Part shown: positions 8,596 through 15,803 of the stretch, one piece after another
Position numbering within the stretch: the first letter of the stretch is position 1
How the letters are laid out: each line of letters starts with the position of its first letter
Assembly (NCBI GenBank): GCA_001916035.1
Contig: MNRQ01000034.1
Coordinates: 1 to 23,321, forward strand
DNA from: Clostridium sp. 27_14
GTDB taxonomy: Bacteria > Bacillota > Clostridia > TANB77 > CAG-508
Direction of reading: 5' to 3'
Length of the DNA: 23,321 nucleotides
The notes under the pieces: model-generated
The model's input: only the letters and a program-made list of their open reading frames with translations
What the model was told of the DNA's origin: nothing
The model's database searches: none
Made by a program: the position numbers and the translations under genes

Positions 8596-8701
8596 GAACA
8601 AAAGCGGACATTAATAACATTGGCACTTATTAGAACATTTTAAAGTCCGCGTCTTTGTTCGTGCGCGAAATTTGCTTTAGCAAATATCGCGGCCTTGTTA
8701 T
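8596..8701 (+). repeat. Interspersed structured repeat, copy 2
   Basis: Inverted relative to copy 1 at 2744-2848. GAACAAAAGCGGAC (8596-8609) pairs with GTCCGC...TTTGTTC (8645-8660), and CGCGA-A-ATTTGCT pairs with AGCAAAT-A-TCGCG (8664-8690). A G-C pair in this second stem is A-T in copy 1 (a compensatory change). It lies directly after dacF, between convergent genes. Confidence 0.8.
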
Positions 8702-8708
8702 ATTTTAT

Positions 8709-8740
8709 ATTCTAGGAAGTTCGGAGAACTTTCCTAGAAT
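8709..8740. terminator. Long hairpin downstream of dacF
   Basis: Arms ATTCTAGGAA-GTTC (8709-8722) and GAAC-T-TTCCTAGAAT (8726-8740) form a ~14-bp stem with one bulge and a GGA loop. There is no long T run directly after it on either strand, but it abuts the next hairpin; together they separate the convergent dacF and 8784 genes. Confidence 0.6.
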
Positions 8741-8775
8741 ACTAAAAAGACCTACCATTGGTAAGTCTTTTTAGT
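8741..8775. terminator. Bidirectional intrinsic terminator between dacF and the 8784 gene
   Basis: ACTAAAAAGAC (8741-8751) pairs with GTCTTTTTAGT (8765-8775), and an inner TACC/GGTA stem lies close to the loop. The A-rich and T-rich arms provide the U tract in both directions. It ends 9 nt from the stop of the minus-strand gene. Confidence 0.75.
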
Positions 8776-8783
8776 TTGTTTCG

Positions 8784-9182
8784 CTATTCTAATACAAAAA
8801 CATGATAGTCTTCTGGATACTCTTTTCTAAGTTCTTCCCATTTAATCTCTGCAGCTGGCTCTTTCCAATCTGGCTTATGCTCGAATGTTCCATCAGAGTT
8901 CTTTCGAACAACATGAAAATTTGCAAAAGAAAACCAACCAAATAATATAAACGCTACTTTTCCTCTTGTTTCTTCTAAACTTAAAACTTCCCGAAGCATT
9001 ATATTGTTGTATGCTGCCCTGTACTTAAATGCTTCTGCAATTTTCACATTGCAACCATCTACATCTTTTCTTGGCAGCTCATACCGTCCACCATTTTCTG
9101 TTAAACCAAGTGCAAAAGCGAAACAATTTGTTGCATTAATATTTGCCTCTTTATTAAATTCATTTGCCTTTAATAATCTCAT
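8784..9182 (-). CDS. Uncharacterised protein, possible papain-fold Cys/His protein
   Basis: Protein of 132 residues. ATG at 9182 is preferred because GGAGG lies 8 nt upstream; an in-frame ATG at 9197 overlaps that site. There is no signal peptide or membrane segment. It has the pattern ATNCFAFALG (Cys20) near the N-terminus and FHVVRKNSDGTFEHKPDW (His90) near the middle. This resembles the Cys...His arrangement of small papain/NlpC-like proteins of phage and clostridial origin, where an NCYAYALG motif is followed by a DYHWYR...SHKPG-type motif. That assignment is by eye only. Its base composition is less AT-rich than its neighbours. It is a monocistronic gene between convergent terminators and the small-peptide unit. 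Confidence 0.7.
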   Translation of the reverse strand: MRLLKANEFNKEANINATNCFAFALGLTENGGRYELPRKDVDGCNVKIAEAFKYRAAYNNIMLREVLSLEETRGKVAFILFGWFSFANFHVVRKNSDGTFEHKPDWKEPAAEIKWEELRKEYPEDYHVFVLE

Positions 9183-9282
9183 AAAAAAGCCCTCCATTTA
9201 GTTTGATTTTATAATTATATTTTACCAAATTTACAGCCAAAAGTCAATTTTATGTAAAGTTATAGTTGTATTATCTAGTTCA

Positions 9283-9311
9283 TTGACAAATTTATATATT
9301 TATATTATTAT
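9283..9311 (+). promoter_or_regulatory. Strong sigma-A promoter of the 22-residue peptide unit
   Basis: Perfect -35 TTGACA (9283-9288), 17-nt spacer and -10 TATTAT (9306-9311). Transcription would begin near 9318, about 32 nt before the ATG. Confidence 0.85.
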
Positions 9312-9318
9312 AACCATG

Positions 9319-9344
9319 CCTTTCGCCAAAAGGTAGAAAGGAGG
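9319..9344 (+). promoter_or_regulatory. Leader with mutually exclusive hairpins over the ribosome binding site
   Basis: CCTTTC (9319-9324) can pair with nearby AAAGG (9329-9333), or with GAAAGG (9336-9341), which is part of the AAAGGAGG Shine-Dalgarno site (9337-9344). The second pairing would hide the site. A six-codon reading MPFAKR-stop (9316-9336) also fits between the expected transcription start and the site. Regulatory use is inferred. Confidence 0.4.
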
Positions 9345-9349
9345 TCATT

Positions 9350-9418
9350 ATGAAAGATTTGTTTGATGTGCTAAAACTTTTACTGATTTACTACATAGTA
9401 AAACATTTAAGTAAATAG
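9350..9418 (+). CDS. 22-residue hydrophobic cationic peptide
   Basis: An ORF too short for standard calling but with full gene signals: a consensus promoter (9283-9311), a near-perfect AAAGGAGG site 5 nt before the ATG, and an intrinsic terminator starting 8 nt after the stop. The peptide begins MKDLFDVLKLLL, continues IYYIVK and ends HLSK. It has four Lys, one His and two Asp (net positive) around a short hydrophobic core, so it could be an amphipathic or single-pass membrane peptide. The layout (~150-nt monocistronic transcript, strong SD, possible SD-masking leader) resembles small type I toxins, but the sequence matches no toxin family I recognise. A signalling or housekeeping small membrane protein is equally possible. 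Confidence 0.65.
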   Translation: MKDLFDVLKLLLIYYIVKHLSK

Positions 9419-9425
9419 CAAAAAG

Positions 9426-9467
9426 AAAAGATTAGGAAATGTTTTGAGAGACTTCCTAATCTTTTTT
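9426..9467. terminator. Intrinsic terminator of the small-peptide unit
   Basis: AAAAGATTAGGAA (9426-9438) pairs with TTCCTAATCTTTT (9453-9465), a 13-bp stem followed by a T run. The reverse strand also ends in a T-rich stretch, so it probably serves the minus-strand gene ending at 9562 too. Confidence 0.88.
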
Positions 9468-9561
9468 GCCATTATTACTTGATTTGTTTTGCAATTGCTA
9501 AATATATATTAGCATATCTTTTTTTATATGTCAAACTATTTTATATTATTTTTCAGATTTT

Positions 9562-10026
9562 TTATATTATAATTAAAGTTAAAATTGTTGCTAATACTAT
9601 TTGTGTTTTATTTAAGTCTTGTGGCAATAATTCCATATCTTTTTCTGTTTTTTCATTCACAACACTAACTGTATAATAATCAACATTTTCTAATTTAAAA
9701 TGCATTTCTATTTCTTGTATTCCATTTTTTTGCAATTCTGAAACATCAATATATTTTGTACCTTTTAATACATCCCTAGCAGAATAAAAATCAAATTTCA
9801 AATATTTTCCTGTCAATTCATTATCCTCTGGATTAACTACACTTCCTTTTATTCTACCATTTACCCTTGTTGCCTCTGCCTGAGTAATAACTACCTGACT
9901 TAAATCATCTTTTCTACCTATTTTCCTATATTCAGATTCTAAACTTGCATTTATTAAAAGTTCTGAAAATAAGAAAAATCCAATAATTGCCAATACATAT
10001 AAACACAATGTTTTCATTCTACTCAT
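9562..10026 (-). CDS. Uncharacterised two-pass membrane protein
   Basis: Protein of 154 residues that I do not recognise as a named family. It has an N-terminal hydrophobic helix (about residues 6-26), an approximately 110-residue polar, beta-rich extracytoplasmic region (GRIKGSVVNPEDNELTGKYLK, YYTVSVVNEKTEKD), and a second hydrophobic helix at the extreme C-terminus (about 141-154). The region between the helices may be an immunoglobulin-like or DUF4352-like sandwich; this is a guess from the strand pattern. The start is ATG with AAAGGGGATT about 9 nt upstream. It follows addA by 118 nt on the same strand and ends against a bidirectional terminator, so it may be the last gene of that unit. 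Confidence 0.65.
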   Translation of the reverse strand: MSRMKTLCLYVLAIIGFFLFSELLINASLESEYRKIGRKDDLSQVVITQAEATRVNGRIKGSVVNPEDNELTGKYLKFDFYSARDVLKGTKYIDVSELQKNGIQEIEMHFKLENVDYYTVSVVNEKTEKDMELLPQDLNKTQIVLATILTLIII

Positions 10027-10144
10027 TTTTCCAATCCCCTTTTATTATTACTTTCTCTATTTAAAATATGCCTATAGTATACCATTTCTCTTAAAAAATG
10101 TCAAAATTTCATATTTCGCCAAAAAGTTATACGTAAAATTTTTT

Positions 10145-12520
10145 CTATGCCTTACTGTCAAAATTTATTTCTATAGATTTTTGCAAATATAACGAATATA
10201 TATATACTTTATCCACACTTCTTCTTAATGATTTTTCTAACGCTCTTTTATATATTTCCAATTGCACATTATATTTATCTATCAATTCATTTTCATTATT
10301 AGCAAAATCTGTCTTATAGTCAAGTAAAATAAGTTCATCATTTTTGTTTATATAATACAAATCTATAATCCCCTGTACTAAAATTTTATCATCTGAATTC
10401 TGATTTACTTGTACTTTTTCTATATCATTGCTTTCATTTAATTCATAAATTTCTTTTGCTGATAACATTATATAAAATGGCTTTTCTTTCTCTATTAATT
10501 TTGAGTGTTTTAACTCTTGCCAGATTTCTGAATTAGTATATCTATATAATTTTTGTAATTGTATTACCTGTTTTTCTTTTTCTTTTATTATATTTTTTGC
10601 TACTAAACTTTCTACAAATTTTTCTAACTCTGTATAGTCATAATCCTTACTTGTATCTAAATATTGCATACACAAATGCATCAAAGTTCCCTTTTCTGCC
10701 CCTGTTAATTTTTTCTCTATATTTTCTTGCAAAAACTTCGGTTTAGCTAAATTTATACTTTCTTCACTTAATTTACCTTTTTTTATTTCACTTACCGACA
10801 TCTTTGTTGGTAACTTTGTCGTTTCCTCAAATGGATATCTATATTCTAGTATCTCTTTTATCTTTTTTGCAATATTTTTATCTGACTTCGTTTTTTCTAT
10901 ACCTTCTTTTATTTTTGTTTTTACATCTATATCATCTTCATGTTCTTTATTTTCTTGCCATATATCTTTTATATCATTTTTTAGTATAACATTTATATCT
11001 GCAATTTTTTCAGTTTGTTGCTTATTATATACATAAGTTTGTAAAATCCAATCTAAATATGAATTACAACTTTTTAATATATTTGATTTTATTTTTCCAT
11101 TCTCTTTTTTATAGATTTCTACATTTTTTTCAAATGCATCTAATTTTTTTTGTATCTCTTTTCCTGTTCCTGTTATATATATTTTTTCTTTTGCTCTTGT
11201 AAGTGCCACATACAATATACGCATCTCTTCTGAAAGATTTTCTACTTCTATTTTTCCTTTTATCATTTCTCTTGCTACAGTTTCATACCTTAATTGTTTA
11301 TTATAATCTATATATTTAATTCCTAGCCCATATTTTTGATGTAATAAAACATCATCTTTTCTTATATCTTGTTTATTAAATTGTTTGTTACTATTTGCTA
11401 AAAATATTATAGGAAACTCGAGTCCTTTACTCTTGTGTATACTCATTATCCTTATTACATCATCATTTTCTCCTATTATTTTTGCTGAGCCTAAATCCCC
11501 ACTACTTAATCTTAATTTTTCTATAAAATTTATAAAATTATATAATCCTTTAAAACTTGCACTTTCATATTGCTTTGCTCTTTCAAATAACACTTTCAAA
11601 TTTGCTTGTCTTTGTATTCCATTTTGCATTAATCCAACATAATTATAATATCCTGTATCTAAATATAATTTCCATATTAACTCATCTAATGCTAAAAATT
11701 CTTGCTCTTTTCTCCATTGTTCTAATTGATTTAAAAATTTTTGTATCTTTTCTTTTAGCCTTGTATCTACATTCACTTTTGCTTTTTGCATACATTCATA
11801 AAAATTATCATGTTTATCACTTAATCTAATTTTTACTAATTCATCATCTGAAAATCCTGCTATTGGTGAGCGTAATATTGTTACTAATGGTATATCTTGT
11901 ATTGGATTATCTATTATTTTTAGTAAACTCATTATTGTTTCTATTTCTATTGTATCTAAATATTCTTGTGTACTATCTGAAAACACTGGCAAATTCTTTT
12001 TTACCAATTCTTGTTCATATATATTTGCTTTGTTTTTTGTTGAACGTAACAATATTACTATATCTTTTGGTCTAATATCTCTAAATTTTTTTGATTTTCT
12101 ATCATACACTTGATATTTTTCCTTTAATAATTTTTCTATTTTCTCTGCTATATATCTTGCTTCTATTTCAATGTCTTGTAAATGTTCTTTTTCTCCTGCA
12201 TCTTGCTCTTCTTCATCAAATTCTGAATCACTTTTTCCATATTGTACATCATCTTCTATAATATCTGTATCATCTTCTGGCTCGTCTGTTTTTGTATCTA
12301 TTATATCTATTTCTGTTTTCAAGTTTTGCCCATTTTTTTCATAGTCTGTTGCTCCTAGATTCAAATATTCTTCTTCTGTATAATCTACATCTCCTAAATT
12401 TTCACTCATTATGTTTTCAAATATTAAATTTGTAAAATCTAGTACATTATCTCTACTTCTAAAATTTTTAAATAATTGTATCTTTGTTCCCGCTTCTTTT
12501 TGGCTATTTCCTTCTAATTG
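10145..12520 (-). CDS. addA: AddA helicase/nuclease, C-terminal part (frameshifted)
   Basis: Continuation of the AddA subunit of the AddAB double-strand-break repair helicase-nuclease. An ATG occurs at 12409, but the conserved frame runs back to about 12520 (QLEGNS..., then LFKNFRSR, the conserved motif after the break), so the ATG is not a true start. Visible helicase motifs are MSIHKSKGLEFPIIFLAN and MRILYVALTRAKEK. The RecB-type nuclease domain at the C-terminus has VQGIIDLYY...LILLDYKTDF, supplying the acidic and Lys catalytic residues, then a QLEIYKRALE block. An Asp/Glu-rich insert (about 30-70 residues after the ATG) is longer than usual. Joined with the upstream part it gives about 1242 residues, the normal AddA length. 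Confidence 0.9.
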   Translation of the reverse strand, partial: QLEGNSQKEAGTKIQLFKNFRSRDNVLDFTNLIFENIMSENLGDVDYTEEEYLNLGATDYEKNGQNLKTEIDIIDTKTDEPEDDTDIIEDDVQYGKSDSEFDEEEQDAGEKEHLQDIEIEARYIAEKIEKLLKEKYQVYDRKSKKFRDIRPKDIVILLRSTKNKANIYEQELVKKNLPVFSDSTQEYLDTIEIETIMSLLKIIDNPIQDIPLVTILRSPIAGFSDDELVKIRLSDKHDNFYECMQKAKVNVDTRLKEKIQKFLNQLEQWRKEQEFLALDELIWKLYLDTGYYNYVGLMQNGIQRQANLKVLFERAKQYESASFKGLYNFINFIEKLRLSSGDLGSAKIIGENDDVIRIMSIHKSKGLEFPIIFLANSNKQFNKQDIRKDDVLLHQKYGLGIKYIDYNKQLRYETVAREMIKGKIEVENLSEEMRILYVALTRAKEKIYITGTGKEIQKKLDAFEKNVEIYKKENGKIKSNILKSCNSYLDWILQTYVYNKQQTEKIADINVILKNDIKDIWQENKEHEDDIDVKTKIKEGIEKTKSDKNIAKKIKEILEYRYPFEETTKLPTKMSVSEIKKGKLSEESINLAKPKFLQENIEKKLTGAEKGTLMHLCMQYLDTSKDYDYTELEKFVESLVAKNIIKEKEKQVIQLQKLYRYTNSEIWQELKHSKLIEKEKPFYIMLSAKEIYELNESNDIEKVQVNQNSDDKILVQGIIDLYYINKNDELILLDYKTDFANNENELIDKYNVQLEIYKRALEKSLRRSVDKVYIYSLYLQKSIEINFDSKA

Positions 12521-13872
12521 CTATAATTTTTATATTTACTTAGAAATAGTTCAGGCATAGCTTGTCTAAATTTATATATACTTTGTTTTACATCTCCAAC
12601 CATAAATATATTATTTTCTCTTGATACAGCTGTTAATATGTATTCTTGTACTTCATTACTATCTTGATATTCATCTATAGCTATTTCTTCAAATTTTTGT
12701 GAATACTTTTTTGCTATATCTGTTGTACTCACATTTCCTTTATCGTCTTGATTAATTAATATATGTAAAGCAAAATGTTCTACATCTGTAAAATCTACTA
12801 TATTTCTTTCACGTTTTTTACTTGCAAATCTTTTATCAAATTCATTAATTAATATTTCTAGTTTATGCAATTTTTTATACATATTATATAAATCATTCGC
12901 ACATTGTTTAGAATCTGCTATTAGCGTTTTTTCTCTTTTCTTATTAAAACGTGCTTTTACCATATCTCTCATCTTTTTTGCTTCATCTTTTATTTCCGAT
13001 TCTACCTTTTTCTTTGACCAGTCTACTAGCCTTATATATCCTGATGTTTCATAAGCCTTGTCCCAATTATCTAAACTTTTCTGTAATGTTTTTATTTGAT
13101 TTATATCACTTTCTATTATTTTGTAAAATGGTTCTAAATCTCTATCATTTTGCAATGTTTCTGCAACATCTTCCAATATTGTTATGTCATTTTTTGTTTC
13201 TTCTTCTAAGTCTTTTAATAATTCTGCTCCCCATAGTGTTTTTGAAAAATCCTGTTCTAATAGTCCTTGTTCTTCTAAGTTAAACATTTCTATTTTTTCA
13301 TGTAACCATTTTTGTGGAAATGGATTTGAATATATATATCCATGAATTTTTTTTACTAACTCCTTTAGTGGAGTATCATCTCTATATGTTGTATATGTTG
13401 TTATCAAATCTTCAAAATCTTTATCTTCTGTTTCATATTTTTCTTCAAATAAATCTTCTAATACTTCTTCTTTTAATAATTCAATTTCTGTTGTATCAGC
13501 TATTCTAAAGTTTGGTGACATATTTTCCAATTCATAAAAATTGTTTTTTACAACCTCTAAACAAAAAGAATCTATTGTACATATATTTGCCAAATTTAAT
13601 AATGTTACTTGCTTTTGTAAATGTTGATTATCTGGGTCCTTTTCTAGTTTTTCATATATTGCATCTAATATTCTTTCTCTCATTTCTGCTGCTGCTGCAT
13701 TTGTAAATGTTACTACTAAAATTTTATCTATATCTATTTTTTCATCTATTATTTTATGTATCATTCTTTCTACTAATACTGCAGTTTTTCCACTTCCAGC
13801 AGCAGCTGCTACAAGTGTGTTTTTTCCTTTTTCATATATTGCTTGTTCTTGTTCTTTTGTCCAATTTGGCAT
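12514..13872 (-). CDS. addA: AddA helicase/nuclease, N-terminal part (frameshifted)
   Basis: N-terminal helicase part of AddA. Q-motif and Walker A lie in WTKEQEQAIYEKGKNTL and AAAGSGKT (residues 23-30), with VTFTNAAAAEMRERI, the Walker B region IDEYQDSNEVQ and FMVGDVKQSIYKFRQAMPELF near the end. The frame then hits a stop at 12514-12516, and the protein resumes one base over: a one-base loss at about 12519-12523 explains the break. The start is ATG with AAAAGGAATG upstream. The gene lies 100 nt after the DUF4116 gene on the same strand. No addB-like gene adjoins, although addB often directly precedes addA in Firmicutes. Confidence 0.9.
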   Translation of the reverse strand: MPNWTKEQEQAIYEKGKNTLVAAAAGSGKTAVLVERMIHKIIDEKIDIDKILVVTFTNAAAAEMRERILDAIYEKLEKDPDNQHLQKQVTLLNLANICTIDSFCLEVVKNNFYELENMSPNFRIADTTEIELLKEEVLEDLFEEKYETEDKDFEDLITTYTTYRDDTPLKELVKKIHGYIYSNPFPQKWLHEKIEMFNLEEQGLLEQDFSKTLWGAELLKDLEEETKNDITILEDVAETLQNDRDLEPFYKIIESDINQIKTLQKSLDNWDKAYETSGYIRLVDWSKKKVESEIKDEAKKMRDMVKARFNKKREKTLIADSKQCANDLYNMYKKLHKLEILINEFDKRFASKKRERNIVDFTDVEHFALHILINQDDKGNVSTTDIAKKYSQKFEEIAIDEYQDSNEVQEYILTAVSRENNIFMVGDVKQSIYKFRQAMPELFLSKYKNYSN

Positions 13873-13972
13873 TTATATCACATTCCTTTTACTTTTAGTT
13901 TTTCTACAAATTGTATTTATATTTTGTACACCTTTATTTTTATGTATTAATTATCTTTCAAATTTGCTATTT

Positions 13973-14491
13973 TTAACCTTTTAAGGCTTTTATTTCTTCA
14001 TCTTGCTTTAATTCTTTTGTCAAAAATTGATATGCTCTTTTATCTTGTTCCATTGCTATTTTCGCTATTTCTTTATTATTACGTAATCTATAACTTGCAT
14101 ATTTTATTATTATCCCTTTGTTTGCAACTGCTGCTCTTACTACTTCTTCATCATCTCTTAATTTTTCACTAGCATAATATAAAGTTTGTCCACAATCTTT
14201 TACACTTGCCATTATAAGCTCTTTGTCCGCTTTTAGTTTTTCTGATGCATAAAATGCTGTCCATGGTGCTGTTTTTATTGCTAACAATACTATGTCTTTT
14301 TTCCCTTTCAATCTGTCACTTGCAAATTCTAGTGCTTCACCATCTTGTGTAAGTGCTACTTTTACTATTTCTTCGTCATCTTGTAATTCACTACTTGCAA
14401 ATTCTAGCATTTTTCCTTGTTCCTTTACTGTTTTTAATACATATTCTCTGTCATTTGAATTTGCTTTCATGTTTTCTATGTTTATATCCAT
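13973..14491 (-). CDS. DUF4116 repeat protein
   Basis: Protein of 172 residues made of about three and a half repeats of the DUF4116 type, each reading roughly 'd.eivl.Avk..g..L.yAS..Lr.Dkei', for example VALTQDGEALEFASDRLKG, VKDCGQTLYYASEKLRDD and VANKGIIIKYASYRLRNN. The repeat is a helical solenoid of unknown function, often seen in bacterial and protist proteins in multiple copies. The start is placed at ATG 14491, with AAGGAAAG 8-9 nt upstream, rather than the GTG at 14518, which would overlap the end of trmB. It sits 16 nt after trmB, so the two are probably co-transcribed. Confidence 0.85.
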   Translation of the reverse strand: MDINIENMKANSNDREYVLKTVKEQGKMLEFASSELQDDEEIVKVALTQDGEALEFASDRLKGKKDIVLLAIKTAPWTAFYASEKLKADKELIMASVKDCGQTLYYASEKLRDDEEVVRAAVANKGIIIKYASYRLRNNKEIAKIAMEQDKRAYQFLTKELKQDEEIKALKG

Positions 14492-14507
14492 TTTACCACT
14501 TTCCTTA

Positions 14508-15179
14508 TTATTTTTCACTTTTTAGTTTTGCTATTATTGCTTTTGTAGTTATTCCTTGTTCAGTAAACATGTTTTCATGTTCTGTTACTATATTTTCTGG
14601 AAATATTTGATTTTTATGTAAATCTTCCGTTTTGGATATTATTTCAAATTCACTTTCTTCAAAATATCTTAAACTTGCAAGATATAAATCATCATCATCT
14701 GTTTTAAAAAATATTTCTCCATCATTACTTAAAAATGTTTTATATTTTTCTAGTTGTCTTGTATGTGTTAACCTTTTTTTATGATGTTTTCCTTTTGGCC
14801 ATGGATTACAAAAATTAATATATATCCTTTTTATTTGGTCTTTTTCATCTAAAATTAATGGTATTCTTTCTATGTCAAATCTTGTAATTATTACGTTTTC
14901 TGGTTCTTTTTTTGCTTCTTGATATTCTTTTTCTATATTTCTTTTTGCTAATCCTAACATTGCATCAACTAAATCTATTGCTATATAGTTGTTTTCTGTA
15001 TGCTTTGAAGCCATTTTTGCTATAAATTGTCCTTTTCCACATCCTAATTCTAAGTATATTGGTTGTTCTTGATTTTTATATAATGTTTTCCATTTTCCTT
15101 TATATTCTTCTGGATTATCTATATAAAATTTTGACGCTTCTAATTCTGGTCTTGCCCACTTTTTGTATCTTATTCTCAT
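14508..15179 (-). CDS. trmB: tRNA (guanine-N7-)-methyltransferase TrmB
   Basis: Methylates G46 in the variable loop of tRNAs using S-adenosylmethionine. The protein has 223 residues, the normal family length. The SAM-binding motif is LELGCGKG (43-50), an acidic residue follows in IAIDLVDAM, and the family signature FCNPWPKGKHHKKRLTH is complete. The C-terminus includes FFKTDDDDLY. The start is ATG at 15179; the upstream AAGGAATG contains another ATG, whose five-codon reading (Met-Asn-Phe-Ile-stop) overlaps this start as ATGA. First gene of a minus-strand group followed by the DUF4116 gene and addA. Confidence 0.95.
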   Translation of the reverse strand: MRIRYKKWARPELEASKFYIDNPEEYKGKWKTLYKNQEQPIYLELGCGKGQFIAKMASKHTENNYIAIDLVDAMLGLAKRNIEKEYQEAKKEPENVIITRFDIERIPLILDEKDQIKRIYINFCNPWPKGKHHKKRLTHTRQLEKYKTFLSNDGEIFFKTDDDDLYLASLRYFEESEFEIISKTEDLHKNQIFPENIVTEHENMFTEQGITTKAIIAKLKSEK

Positions 15180-15220
15180 ATAAAATTCATTCCTTCCTAG
15201 ATTTATTAATATATTTTTAT

Positions 15221-15265
15221 ATTGTTTTAAATAAGTGAAAATGTTATTAATGTCCTCTTTTGTTC
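15221..15265 (-). repeat. Interspersed structured repeat, half copy
   Basis: Matches only the GAACAAAAG-GGACATTAATAACATT-CACTTATT half of copies 1 and 2 (as read on the minus strand), with several changes. It lies upstream of trmB, downstream of the RNase P terminator. The second hairpin half is missing. Confidence 0.6.
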
Positions 15266-15302
15266 CCTTATTAATATTATTTCTCCTATTGCTATTTTCT
15301 TT

Positions 15303-15358
15303 TTTCTAAAAAAGCGAAGTCAAAAATCTTAACTATTGCTAAAATTTTAACTTTCGCT
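15303..15358 (-). terminator. Terminator of the RNase P RNA gene
   Basis: On the minus strand AGCGAAAGT (15358-15350) pairs with ACTTCGCT (15320-15313), with an A/T-rich continuing stem, followed by a T run (15312-15303). It lies about 20 nt after the RNase P 3' end. Confidence 0.75.
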
Positions 15359-15378
15359 GTACATGTTATCATATTTAT

Positions 15379-15787
15379 AGAGCAAATCTGTAAGCCGGGT
15401 TCTGTCTTTTAAAATAGCCATTTATCTAGGATTATTATTGCTAATAATCTCAAGCCACGCAGTTCAAGAAGGCACCGAGCAGGTTTAATCTTCTTTTTTA
15501 GGTGTTGCTCCAGATGGGGTTTACACTGACCTGCTATGTCACCATAACAGCGGTGAGCTCTTACCTCGCCTTTTCATCCTTACCTCTTGTAAAACTTCCA
15601 GAATTTCTTCCTTTGCTTATAAGTCGAATAACCATAAAGTTAAACTCTTAAAGAGGCGGTTATTTTCTGTTGCACTTTCCTTAGGGTTGCCCCCACTAGA
15701 CGTTATCTAGCATCATTGCTCTATGGAGCCCGGACTTTCCTCTCGTAGTATCTTTCGATTTCTACCAGCGACTATTCAATTTACTCT
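15379..15787 (-). ncRNA. rnpB: RNase P RNA (type A)
   Basis: Catalytic RNA of RNase P, which removes 5' leaders from pre-tRNAs. On the minus strand the 5' part holds the P4 strand and flanks GAGGAAAGTCCGGGCTCC; the middle holds GGTGACATAGCAGG and AAAAGGCGAGGTAAGAGC; the 3' end holds ACAGAACCCGGCTTAC. The ends were set by helix P1: AGAGTAAATT (15787-15778) pairs with GATTTGCTCT (15388-15379), 10 bp with two G-U pairs. The ~409-nt length and the conserved elements fit the ancestral type A architecture used by Clostridia, rather than the Bacillus type B. Confidence 0.96.
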
Positions 15788-15794
15788 GTTTGAT

Positions 15795-15803
15795 ATTATA
15801 TCA
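15795..15803 (-). promoter_or_regulatory. Extended -10 promoter of rnpB overlapping upstream stop codon
   Basis: TGATATAAT on the minus strand is a perfect extended -10 (TGnTATAAT); the -35 region is poor (TAGAAG at 15823-15818). The expected start near 15788 coincides with the RNase P 5' end. The TGA that ends the preceding gene supplies the TG of the element. Confidence 0.75.

Noticed and set aside
9479..9676. Plus-strand ORF overlapping the 3' end of the 9562 gene
   Set aside because: No ribosome binding site; it lies opposite a better-supported minus-strand gene and directly after a terminator.
10145..13872. Two separate helicase genes instead of one addA
   Set aside because: The second part has no ribosome binding site, its frame continues upstream of its first ATG into conserved AddA motifs, and the joined length equals a normal AddA.
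10804..13898. Many plus-strand ORFs opposite addA (Leu/Phe/Ile-rich)
   Set aside because: They are antisense shadows of an AT-rich coding strand; they lack ribosome binding sites and have the monotonous hydrophobic composition typical of such shadows.
15379..15787. Protein-coding reading of the less AT-rich stretch before trmB
   Set aside because: The sequence carries the universal RNase P RNA core and pairs at its ends; no frame is open over it.
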